Shown in pieces: positions 7,405 to 14,600 of a DNA stretch of 64,000 bases. The stretch covers positions 1 to 64,000 of the forward strand of contig WRAN01000006.1 of the NCBI GenBank assembly GCA_009780185.1, read 5' to 3'. The position numbers and the translations under genes were made by a program. The notes under the pieces are model-generated. The model was given only the letters and a program-made list of their open reading frames with translations, ran no database searches and was not told the origin of the DNA. Source of the stretch: Defluviitaleaceae bacterium (lineage in GTDB: Bacteria; Bacillota; Clostridia; Lachnospirales; WQUN01). Numbering within the stretch: position 1 is the first letter of the stretch; the number at the start of each line of letters is the position of its first letter.

Positions 7405-7929
7405 ATGGATTACATACACAGTATGGTTGAAGGTACTTTGCAGCTTCATATGGCCGTTGGGGTACTGCAAGGCACGAGATGGGATATAACTCAGGAAGAA
7501 GCCCGCCAATACCTGCGAGATATGGATATGGATTTATCCTTTGCTTCTGGCTTGGTTGCAGATATGGCAGCGGATAATTTCAACCATACAATGACCAGCT
7601 TGAGCAATAGTGGATACGGCACCACAGGCTATAAATCTATTGCCGTATGGGTGCGAAAATTTGGGTATGAGGCTCATCTTTCCCATGGGGATAGATGGGA
7701 GATAACGCCATGCCCTGAAGTTATACATGAAGCCGTCCACGGACATGGGTGGGGAAATATGGGGTATTGGCGTAGCCATAAGCTAGGCTGCGCTGGTATT
7801 CTTGCACTTATTATAGCGATTTTGGCTTTTTTGGGGATATGGATGTTTACAGGAAGCATCTGGGCTGCCATTTACTTCTTTGAGGTTATTTTTGAAGTCC
7901 TTATGGAGATTGTGTCCATGTTTGAATAA
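7405..7929 (+). CDS. Uncharacterised protein with C-terminal membrane segment
   Basis: The 174-residue protein is not recognised. Its soluble part (residues 1-125) has an even helical and beta mix and a His-rich stretch, EVIHEAVHGHGWG, that could bind metal but is not a known catalytic motif. A hydrophobic segment AGILALIIAILAFLGIWMF (about residues 132-150) and a following hydrophobic region suggest one or two membrane passes. The ATG at 7405 follows GGAGGAG; the longer frame from a TTG at 7381 is less likely. It stands alone, just before the tRNA-Thr gene that hosts the mobile element. Confidence 0.65.
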   Translation: MDYIHSMVEGTLQLHMAVGVLQGTRWDITQEEARQYLRDMDMDLSFASGLVADMAADNFNHTMTSLSNSGYGTTGYKSIAVWVRKFGYEAHLSHGDRWEITPCPEVIHEAVHGHGWGNMGYWRSHKLGCAGILALIIAILAFLGIWMFTGSIWAAIYFFEVIFEVLMEIVSMFE

Positions 7930-7943
7930 GGTTTGTATTGATT

Positions 7944-7955
7944 TCGAATTAATTC
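7944..7955. repeat. CGAATTAATTCG palindrome before the tRNA promoter
   Basis: The perfect 12-base palindrome lies nine bases upstream of the -35 box of tRNA-Thr. Equal or near-equal copies occur near 2244, 40490 and 50346, all intergenic. Confidence 0.6.
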
Positions 7956-7964
7956 GCTTTACTA

Positions 7965-7994
7965 TTGACAGCGGCCCAGAAGATATGCTAATCT
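7965..7994 (+). promoter_or_regulatory. tRNA-Thr promoter
   Basis: TTGACA (7965-7970) and TAATCT (7989-7994) are 18 bases apart; transcription would start about ten bases before the tRNA. Confidence 0.6.
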
Positions 7995-8010
7995 CTCTTC
8001 CGGTTCCAAC

Positions 8011-8084
<74 letters not shown>

Positions 8085-8091
8085 AACATTA

Positions 8092-8116
8092 GGCACACTT
8101 CGGTGTGTCTTTTTTG
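8092..8116 (+). terminator. tRNA-Thr terminator
   Basis: GGCACAC-TTCG-GTGTGTC has a tetraloop and runs into TTTTTT. It lies inside the left end of the element. Confidence 0.75.
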
Positions 8117-8231
8117 TTGGATTTACTGAGGTTGTGAGGATTTTGCCTGTGCAGATTCAGGGGTTTTGGGCGCATACAGTATTTGGCAAAAGACAGCTTT
8201 TATTGCCTAAAACCCCCTAAAATTATCGGCG

Positions 8232-8262
8232 TTGCTACATAATTGCTACAGTAATTGCTACA
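8232..8262. repeat. Three TTGCTACA repeats, likely integrase arm sites
   Basis: TTGCTACA occurs at 8232-8239, 8243-8250 and 8255-8262, between attL and the integrase gene. Two more copies lie next to the right att site at 18481-18498. The placement at both ends suits arm-type binding by the N-terminal domain of the integrase. Confidence 0.6.
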
Positions 8263-8303
8263 GTAAATAAAGCATAAAACTTCAGTAAATATCATGTGTT
8301 GGA

Positions 8304-9539
8304 CTACCCCAAGTCAAGTGGATTTTTATTTTCAGTTAGGCTGGTGAAGATACCGTCAATGGTGTTTGCGGCTTTGATGCGCACATGTTTAAAAACCGTA
8401 TTATAGTTATCATGCAATGTGCTGGTTTTAACATGCCCCATCAGGTCAGCAATCAAGCGGTCATTAAGCTCATTTTCAATGAGCATGGTTGCATAAGTGT
8501 GTCGGAACGTGTATAGGGAAATGCCCTCGTCTTTTAGACCATGAGAACTTTTGAATCGTTCAAGTAAACTACGCAAGCCTGAATATGTCCGCATTGCCCC
8601 TGTAGCTGTGTTGGGAAACACAAACTCACTTTTAATGTCGTTAGCCTCACAATATTGCTTCCATTCTAGTAAGGCACTAACAAGATTTCCTGGCATCTCA
8701 AACGAGCGCACACTTTTTGGGGTTTTTGTCTTGCCAATTTTTGCGCTTCTACTTTTGACACTTCCATCAGCGTTGAACTCAATAACACGATTCAAGGCTT
8801 CACACACAGATAAAACTTTGGAATCGAGGCAAACATTCACCCACCTCAGAGCTATAAGCTCCTGTGGGCGCAATCCCGTTAAGATAAAGGTGATTATGAT
8901 AGGCTTTAGAATGGGATTGCTAACAGCTTGAGAAAGTACTATGCCTCTAACCTCTGGGCGCAATGCTTTACCCTTTTTATCGCTTCCTATATTGCGCTTG
9001 AGTTGAACCTTGGATATAGGATTTTTGCTAATAATACCCTCATCCACTGCATAGCTAAAAAAGTTGCTTAACAACTGCTTCATCTTATGCACCGTGTCAA
9101 TGGCTAGGGTGTTAGCTTTTAGGTTAAGAAAACCTTGCAACCGTTTAAGGTCTATGTCTTTAACGTCCATCTCACCAAACACAGGGAAGATATGATTTCT
9201 CATTAGATTGCGGCGATTTTCAACTGTACCAGATTCAAGCCTTGGGGCTTTGAATAAGTTAAACCACTCTGTCAGCAATGTTTGAAAATTTGCACTATCA
9301 TTGACTGTGGGTGTCCTATATCCATGAGTAAATACCTCTGCTGTTAGCATAGTGACTTTCTGGGCCGCTTCCTGTCTGGTCTTACCGTATACGGTTTTGC
9401 GCATCGGCTTCCCATTTGGGTTGTACCCAGTGGTAACCGTTCCACACCATAGGCCATCACTCTCACGCTGATATATTGAGCCTTCATTATTTCCACGGCG
9501 GCCAGCCTTGGATTTAGTTTTCTTTAATTGTTGTGGCAT
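8304..9539 (-). CDS. int: Tyrosine-recombinase integrase
   Basis: The 411-residue protein has an N-terminal arm-binding domain with an AP2-like start (NEGSIYQRESDGLWCGTVTTGY), a core-binding domain (about residues 80-175) and a C-terminal catalytic domain. Catalytic marks are the first Arg in LTGLRPQELIALRW, the box LYTFRHTYAT (Arg and His kept; the usual leading His is Tyr) and a GHVKTSTLHDNYNTV tail with the nucleophilic Tyr. It inserts and, with the adjacent small protein, excises the element at tRNA-Thr. It ends 220 bases from attL and faces it, the usual arrangement. Confidence 0.95.
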   Translation of the reverse strand: MPQQLKKTKSKAGRRGNNEGSIYQRESDGLWCGTVTTGYNPNGKPMRKTVYGKTRQEAAQKVTMLTAEVFTHGYRTPTVNDSANFQTLLTEWFNLFKAPRLESGTVENRRNLMRNHIFPVFGEMDVKDIDLKRLQGFLNLKANTLAIDTVHKMKQLLSNFFSYAVDEGIISKNPISKVQLKRNIGSDKKGKALRPEVRGIVLSQAVSNPILKPIIITFILTGLRPQELIALRWVNVCLDSKVLSVCEALNRVIEFNADGSVKSRSAKIGKTKTPKSVRSFEMPGNLVSALLEWKQYCEANDIKSEFVFPNTATGAMRTYSGLRSLLERFKSSHGLKDEGISLYTFRHTYATMLIENELNDRLIADLMGHVKTSTLHDNYNTVFKHVRIKAANTIDGIFTSLTENKNPLDLG

Positions 9540-9624
9540 ACTTGCATCCTCCTATAATGCCATGCCACGGAACTATATTGTCTGTACTGTTATTATAGTT
9601 CCGTGGCTTTTGTAACTCAAGCAT

Positions 9625-9903
9625 TTAGGCCGCGCTTAAGCCGTGTTTAAGTGACCAAAGCGCAAAGGCAATAACGGATACAGCTTTTCGATTTCCTACT
9701 TGGATGTACGGAAAATCATCACTACTCATAAGCTGGCGCACGTTGTTTGTTCCCAAGCCCGTAATCTGTACAATGTCTTTACAATCCAAAAAATCTTTTC
9801 CATGCTTCTCAGCAAGTCGTTTAGCTTCAAGTGCGGCGGCTATACCGATTTCAGAATTGATACATATGCCGTCCATTAGAGCAGGGTTATTATTTACTAC
9901 CAT
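9625..9903 (-). CDS. Excisionase-like helix-turn-helix protein
   Basis: The 92-residue protein contains a MerR/excisionase-type DNA-binding segment: LDCKDIVQITGLGTNNVRQLMSS followed by FPYIQVGNRKAVSV, the pattern of DNA-binding helices and wing seen in Xis proteins of Tn916-like elements. It lies directly upstream of the integrase gene on the same strand, as expected for a recombination directionality factor. The ATG follows AAGGAGG. The family helps bend DNA at the att site and switch integrase to excision; that role here is inferred from position and fold. Confidence 0.75.
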   Translation of the reverse strand: MVVNNNPALMDGICINSEIGIAAALEAKRLAEKHGKDFLDCKDIVQITGLGTNNVRQLMSSDDFPYIQVGNRKAVSVIAFALWSLKHGLSAA

Positions 9904-9920
9904 TTTGCTACCTCCTTGCG

Positions 9921-11264
9921 TTAGCCCAAGGCTTTGTTTTCATCAAACCAGTAGCCTTGAAAAATAACACCATCGTGTGTCAGAAATCGGCCTTGGGCAT
10001 TGCTTGGTATTTCGTCACTGGCTGATGTATTATCAAGGATTATCTGTGACAGGACATTATCAGCGCGTCCACATACACGGAAATTGATGTTGTTCTTTAT
10101 CTGTCCAGATAAAATTGTAGCGTCAGGCCTCTGGGTTGCTAATATCAGATGTATGCCAAATGCACGACCTTGGCGGGCTATCGTTGACAGCTTGCTTTCA
10201 ATGCTTAATATTATCTCTTTCTGGCTCTTATCCAGGCCAGTTTTATCAAGTACCTCCGCAACCTCATCACAAACAAAGATATGCCTTTGTAATGCAGATT
10301 CTGTGTTTTTGTTGAACTCGTCAATATTGGCATATCCAGAATCTTTGAGTAGTATCTTTCTTCTCTCTAATTCTTCTGTTATATTGCCAAGTACTTCTAA
10401 CAGCGCAAATTCATTTACAATAATCTCACAGTGCTTGTTCCATGCGGGCGGAAAGTCAACGCCACCCTTAAAATCAGCTATGGAAACTATTGCACCTTTC
10501 CTTATGCACTGTAATACAAGGAGTTTAAGCAAAACGCTCTTCCCAGAACCAGTTGCGCCACCTAGTAAGATGTGGGGTATTAACGATAGATTGACCGTTT
10601 CAATACCAAACAAGCTTTCACCAAGCACCAAAACAAAACTGTCCTTGCGTAGATAACTCTCTTTCCAATTAACGATTTTGGGTAGAGCGTCTTTTGCTGA
10701 CACCACAAGTAGTAAGATATAACGTTTATCTTTGCCATGTACAAACTCCACTATATTTACATTTAATGCGGCTTCAATTTTCAGCTTCTTATCTACCCAT
10801 TCGCTGTATGGTATGCCACATGAGAAAAATTCCAAGATGATTATCTTTTTATTGCTTTTGTTATTCGTGCTTATACGTCTGCTAATCAATATAGGTGCTT
10901 CCCCTGCATGGTTAGCTAGGCCAATCCTCAGAAGATTGCCCCGCATTGCTCTGCCTCCAAAAGGCATCCCAATCTCCACTACTAAGGCAAATAGCCCGAC
11001 TATTGCAATAAAAGCATACACAAATTGTCTTGTTGCCTGCCCTAATAAAGTTGCTTCATCTGCGAAAACTTCTTGGAGAGATGCACTACGTATCTCTCTT
11101 AACACACCAAAATCAATAATCACAAGTGCAGTTATTACGAAGGCAAGAATAACAATTGCCTTTCTCCAATCTGTAACAATAGACTTGCAACCCTTTCCAA
11201 AACGCAAAAGCATATAATTACGCTTTGCTGATGAATTCAATCTTTCTCGTTCGTGTTTTATCAT
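9921..11264 (-). CDS. FtsK/SpoIIIE-type DNA translocase of the element
   Basis: The 447-residue protein has two membrane segments (about residues 35-55 and 83-105) and an FtsK/HerA ATPase domain with Walker A LLGGATGSGKSVLLK (near residue 235), Walker B HIFVCDEVAEV and the LATQRPDA motif III. It resembles ConQ/Orf21-type coupling proteins of Gram-positive integrative elements, which bring DNA to a conjugation channel, rather than chromosomal FtsK, which is longer and has a gamma domain. No other conjugation gene is present, so it may use a helper channel or segregate the element. It overlaps rep by ATGA. Confidence 0.88.
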   Translation of the reverse strand: MIKHERERLNSSAKRNYMLLRFGKGCKSIVTDWRKAIVILAFVITALVIIDFGVLREIRSASLQEVFADEATLLGQATRQFVYAFIAIVGLFALVVEIGMPFGGRAMRGNLLRIGLANHAGEAPILISRRISTNNKSNKKIIILEFFSCGIPYSEWVDKKLKIEAALNVNIVEFVHGKDKRYILLLVVSAKDALPKIVNWKESYLRKDSFVLVLGESLFGIETVNLSLIPHILLGGATGSGKSVLLKLLVLQCIRKGAIVSIADFKGGVDFPPAWNKHCEIIVNEFALLEVLGNITEELERRKILLKDSGYANIDEFNKNTESALQRHIFVCDEVAEVLDKTGLDKSQKEIILSIESKLSTIARQGRAFGIHLILATQRPDATILSGQIKNNINFRVCGRADNVLSQIILDNTSASDEIPSNAQGRFLTHDGVIFQGYWFDENKALG

Positions 11265-12214
11265 GCTGTTGTGCCTCCAATATTTTTTTCAACTGTCGTT
11301 CCATCGGGCAAATACTCAATAGTACTGTGTATACGCCGTAGAAACGCTTTCCATGTTTCTGGTCTGCTAAATTGTACCGAGCTATATTGAGCACTTAGCG
11401 GGATATTTGCGGTTATATAAACCTTGCTAAAGCAAGCTATCTTGTCGTTATACCTTGCTGGTAAGCGCAAGGGGTATATATCTAAGTAGTTAAGCATTTC
11501 CTCGATAGGTATCTGAGAATTAAATTCCTCAAAAACGAGAACGTCTTGACTAAAGTACCCATCAAAAGAAACTCCTTGCCCCATTCGGTAATTTGTAACT
11601 CTGTAAATGTCCCGTGCCGAATGTTTTTCATATATACCGCTGGTCTTACCTGTTCCGCTTGCGCCGTAAATATAACTAGCTTCTATCTTGCGATTTTCAC
11701 ATGCATATTTTTCTGCAAAAACTGTTTGGCGAAGTAGGTCAATCTCTTTAATCCGAAATGCCATGCTAGGGGTATCGCTAATAATGTCTATTGTACTCAT
11801 ACCCTCGCTAACGTTCTTAAAAAGCTGATACATCTTTGGGCTTTTTTCTTCTTTTTCACTTGGGATAGTCCCAAACTCAAAAAAGCTACCTTCTACAGAT
11901 GTTTCTGCTTTATCACTATTTGCCCATTTACCACTCTTACTAACGTAGTCCCTGTTATCAATTGCACTCCCATATGATTTTTCGATATGAGCAGTAGGAA
12001 AACGGTTTTTGATAGTAGAAAAACGTATAGGCGATGAAGAAGAAAGATATACATGCGTATGATGAGTCCCAGAACCACCTATTTCCTCGCACATGCAGAA
12101 GTAGTCTGGAAAAAATAGATGCAATTTTTCGACAATCGCGCTTTGGTCAAGCCCGCACTCAAGGGGATTGTTGATTGTTAATAACCATTTTCGTGCTTGT
12201 GAATTATTTGGCAT
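11261..12214 (-). CDS. rep: CRESS-type replication initiator (HUH endonuclease plus S3H helicase)
   Basis: The 317-residue protein has both halves of a circular-ssDNA-virus Rep. The endonuclease part has motif I WLLTINN (residues 10-16), motif II HTH (52-54, the metal-binding HUH) and motif III YVSK (Tyr 90, the nicking Tyr, and Lys 93). The helicase part has Walker A GASGTGKT (184-191), Walker B VLVFEE (225-230), motif C YITAN (266-270) and FLRRI (291-295). Such Reps nick a stem-loop origin and drive rolling-circle replication; related forms are known from bacterial plasmids and integrated elements. ATG 12214 follows AAGGAGT; a longer frame from 12301 lacks a site. Confidence 0.93.
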   Translation of the reverse strand: MPNNSQARKWLLTINNPLECGLDQSAIVEKLHLFFPDYFCMCEEIGGSGTHHTHVYLSSSSPIRFSTIKNRFPTAHIEKSYGSAIDNRDYVSKSGKWANSDKAETSVEGSFFEFGTIPSEKEEKSPKMYQLFKNVSEGMSTIDIISDTPSMAFRIKEIDLLRQTVFAEKYACENRKIEASYIYGASGTGKTSGIYEKHSARDIYRVTNYRMGQGVSFDGYFSQDVLVFEEFNSQIPIEEMLNYLDIYPLRLPARYNDKIACFSKVYITANIPLSAQYSSVQFSRPETWKAFLRRIHSTIEYLPDGTTVEKNIGGTTA

Positions 12215-12364
12215 ATGATGCGACTCCTTTATATTGCTACATGCTACATGAGTAGCCATAAGGGTAATACTAGCCCTATGGCTAGGGCGGCAGTCTGCCA
12301 ACGGGGGACATTTTTCTTTAAAAAATGTTTTTCCCCCTGATTGTTGGCAGTCTTCCGCTTAGTT

Positions 12365-12682
12365 TTATGACTTGGTGTTGACTAAGGAAATGCTTTTAGC
12401 TCTGGCACCTATTTGGGGTTGCCCGTTTGACCAGTAAATAAAAATCTCTAAATCGGTGAAGGTAACTTCAACAAAGCCTTCAGGGGCTTCAATAATTTGC
12501 TTACCCTCAATTTTGATACCTATTTTCTCTAGTCCACGGTCTGGCATAGCCACGATATAGCGGTATCCTGTGATGTTATCAGTACGCTTGCCATCTTTGT
12601 ATTCATAGGCTGGAACGACTTCTACTAGCCAAAGGCGTTTTCCTAAACTGCTTTTGTCGATAATCAAATCTGTAATTTTCAT
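12365..12682 (-). CDS. Small conserved element protein of unknown function
   Basis: The 105-residue protein is mostly beta strands (RLWLVEVVPAYEYKDGKRTDNITGYRYIVAMP, here described in part; EGFVEVTFTDLEIFIYW). It has no catalytic motif or membrane segment. It is the first gene of the minus-strand run ending at int, 150 bases upstream of rep and next to the origin-like region. Position recalls the small YdcP-like (DUF961) genes at the head of Tn916/ICEBs1-type conjugation modules, but I cannot assign it to that family by sequence. It might be an accessory replication or DNA-binding protein. Confidence 0.7.
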   Translation of the reverse strand: MKITDLIIDKSSLGKRLWLVEVVPAYEYKDGKRTDNITGYRYIVAMPDRGLEKIGIKIEGKQIIEAPEGFVEVTFTDLEIFIYWSNGQPQIGARAKSISLVNTKS

Positions 12683-12903
12683 GTTAATTCCTCCGAATAA
12701 TAATAAATGTGATAATGTTTAATGGTTACAGCGCGCTCAAACTGTAAAAGCTTTATTAGTTAATGAGGCACAAGAGTTTCGCTTGCGAAACAAAAACGGA
12801 AGGGTAAATCACCTCCTTTGTGGTAATGGAATAAATCACGTTATCAGCAATAAGCATCAAACGTGGGTGTTACGGGGTGGTGCAGGGTATTGTTTTGGAA
12901 CGC

Positions 12904-12936
12904 AAAAAAGCACCGCCTGAAAAGGCCGTGCTTTAA
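12904..12936 (-). terminator. Minus-strand terminator in the origin region
   Basis: Read on the minus strand, AAGCAC...GTGCTT closes a stem with one mismatch and is followed by TTTTTT. It would stop transcripts coming from the HTH gene side before the replication genes. Confidence 0.55.
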
Positions 12937-13089
12937 GATTATGGCTATTTTATAGATAGCCCATCATATAATTTTCATTAACAAAAGGGCGCAACTATCC
13001 CTTTCGCACATCTTTCTATTGTCATTACGACACTTGCCCCAGAAGACTGGGAGAATTGTATGAGAAAAACTGCATAGCAATGCTAGGAA

Positions 13090-13162
13090 GTTTGTTACTC
13101 AAACGCGTTTCAATCTAGGAAAGTCGCTATATTACTCAGCGAGCTGTGTACAAGTCCACAGC
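13090..13162. other. Candidate CRESS-type double-strand origin
   Basis: Three hairpins follow one another. The middle one (13124-13142) has stem TCGCT/AGCGA and loop ATATTACTC; positions 13127-13135 read CTATATTAC, which shares its last seven bases with the geminivirus-type nonanucleotide TAATATTAC cut by CRESS Reps. Flanking hairpins are GTTTG/CAAAC and GCTGTG/CACAGC. The function is inferred from the Rep type, the loop sequence and the position. Confidence 0.5.
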
Positions 13163-13293
13163 AGACCGCAACACAACGCCCTTAAAAATCCATTGGCTCT
13201 GTGCGCTTTCTGGTTTGGCTGGATTTAGCCTAATAGGAATTATACTCTACGTTTGCGATAAAGTCAATAAAATAGCAAACGTCCGTTCCACCT

Positions 13294-13337
13294 AAAGAGA
13301 ATGTCAAGGAAAAAGCGCCTTGACATTCTCTTTTGCG
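13294..13337. repeat. Perfect 16-base hairpin conserved in both elements
   Basis: AAAGAGAATGTCAAGG (13294-13309) and CCTTGACATTCTCTTT (13318-13333) pair completely. A diverged copy of this hairpin and its flanks occurs at about 18725-18765 in the remnant element, so it is an old part of the element. Confidence 0.65.
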
Positions 13338-13520
13338 CATGGCGTATGCAAATTGGGCGACGGGGGTGAAAGCGTTGTGGCAGGTTGTTTGCTTTGCTCC
13401 CCCGTCGTGTTGTTCTAGTTTACCATGCGCATCTGTTCCACTATGTTTGTGGCTAGTTTTGCGCTGGGGGGCTTAAAAGGCTCGGCATTATAGCAGGTTA
13501 GCGAAGGGAATCTTATCCAG

Positions 13521-13772
13521 CTAGTCCTTTTCTTCAACCAGCCAATCCATAGAAACGCCTAGCGCTTGTGCTATTATTTTAAGTTCTGCGTCTATAACAT
13601 GTCTTTCGCCTTTTTCAATTCTTGATATTATCGTTTTCGTTATATCCAAGCCCAAGAATTGAATTTTGTTTGCTAATCCCTGTTGAGTCAGCGGGGGTTT
13701 GTGCATTGCTCGGCCTAATCTTACACGGTCACCGCATATGTTGCCTTTGATAGTAAACATTGTTTTGCCCAT
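13521..13772 (-). CDS. XRE-family transcriptional regulator of the element
   Basis: The 83-residue protein has an XRE helix-turn-helix over about residues 12-70: RLGRAMHKPPLTQQGLANKI, then TKTIISRIEKGER. Short regulators like this often control excision and replication of integrative elements. The ATG at 13772 follows TTGGAG; a TTG four codons upstream is possible. It is transcribed toward the origin region and diverges from the SLOG gene. A remnant of the same gene, only its last codons, precedes the HEPN gene at 18815-18830. Confidence 0.8.
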   Translation of the reverse strand: MGKTMFTIKGNICGDRVRLGRAMHKPPLTQQGLANKIQFLGLDITKTIISRIEKGERHVIDAELKIIAQALGVSMDWLVEEKD

Positions 13773-13889
13773 AAATCGCTCCAAATCTCAATAGTATCTA
13801 TACTATTGATTTTATGTCTGGAGTGGATATAATTGTGAATAGCTTAGACATATTATGTCTAGTCTATGCACTATTTTGAGGAGCTAAAC

Positions 13890-14402
13890 ATGGATATTAA
13901 CAAATACCGCACAACATGTTTCAGTGGATACAGGCCAGAGCAATTTGCATTTTCATTAGATGATAAAGACGGTACCAAGTATAAGGATTTGAAAAACCGT
14001 ATCAATAACGCAATAACTGAGACACTACAGATGGGATATAATACATTCCTTTGTGGAATGGATAGCGGGTTTGATTTGCTTTGTGCTAAAGTAGTAATAG
14101 ATATACGAAGAAAAAGAAAGTACCGTAATATACAACTGATTATCGTTCTTCCCTTTAGTGGGCATGGGTTTTCAGGTAAATGGGGTAGATTGCATCGTCT
14201 TGTGACGCATCATGCAAGTCAAGAAATCATTATCGCACCCAATAAACATACACGTAGTTGTTATTATCTTCGCAATTGCTTTTTGATAAATAATTCCTCT
14301 TATCTGATTTGCTATTGGACTGGACATAGAGGGGGAACCGCTCACACGGTAAGTATGGCAAAACAATCGGGGCATCTCATGCGGAATATTGCTGTTCGTT
14401 AA
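13890..14402 (+). CDS. SLOG-superfamily protein (DUF1273/YpsA-like)
   Basis: The 170-residue protein follows the DUF1273/YpsA pattern: CFSGYRPEQF near the N-terminus, YNTFLCGMDSGFDLLCAKVV (a Rossmann-like phosphate-binding turn), LIIVLPFSGHGFSGKW, and TGHRGGTAHTVSMAKQSG near the end. SLOG proteins bind nucleotides or nucleotide-derived ligands and some act in phage-defence or toxin systems. The ATG at 13890 follows GAGGAG. It diverges from the HTH gene and converges on the nuclease-NTPase gene across a terminator. Cargo status is inferred from location; a defence role is possible but not shown. Confidence 0.75.
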   Translation: MDINKYRTTCFSGYRPEQFAFSLDDKDGTKYKDLKNRINNAITETLQMGYNTFLCGMDSGFDLLCAKVVIDIRRKRKYRNIQLIIVLPFSGHGFSGKWGRLHRLVTHHASQEIIIAPNKHTRSCYYLRNCFLINNSSYLICYWTGHRGGTAHTVSMAKQSGHLMRNIAVR

Positions 14403-14454
14403 ACTGTGTCAAAAGTAGCTGCAATTCAATTTATAACATAACAAATTTCCATAA

Positions 14455-14493
14455 AAAAACCGCTATCAAGTTTAATATTGATAACGGTTTAAT
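14455..14493. terminator. Bidirectional terminator
   Basis: AAACCG-TATCAA pairs with TTGATA-CGGTTT across a short loop with A and T flanks; it separates the SLOG gene from the convergent nuclease-NTPase gene. Confidence 0.65.
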
Positions 14494-14600
14494 TTACATA
14501 GAAAATTGATAGAGTATGAATTAGCCATTCATCTCTAATATCGTAGGTATCTTTCTCTGGATGATCCTATAAAAACGCCCCTATAGATATAACTAAAACT

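Larger units (their letters stand above)
12683..13520. other. 838-base non-coding region with origin-like hairpins
   Basis: No gene is supported here. The region has many inverted repeats: a minus-strand terminator (12904-12935), AAAGGG/CCCTTT (12984-13004), GTTTG/CAAAC (13090-13104), TCGCT/AGCGA (13124-13142), GCTGTG/CACAGC (13143-13162) and a long perfect stem at 13294-13333. It lies just upstream of the replication genes, so it is the best place for the replication origin and for the main promoter of the element. Confidence 0.6.

Noticed and set aside
10000-10656. Plus-strand protein of 218 residues
   Set aside because: It lies fully antisense to the FtsK-like gene, lacks a ribosome site, and the minus-strand frame has clear ATPase motifs.
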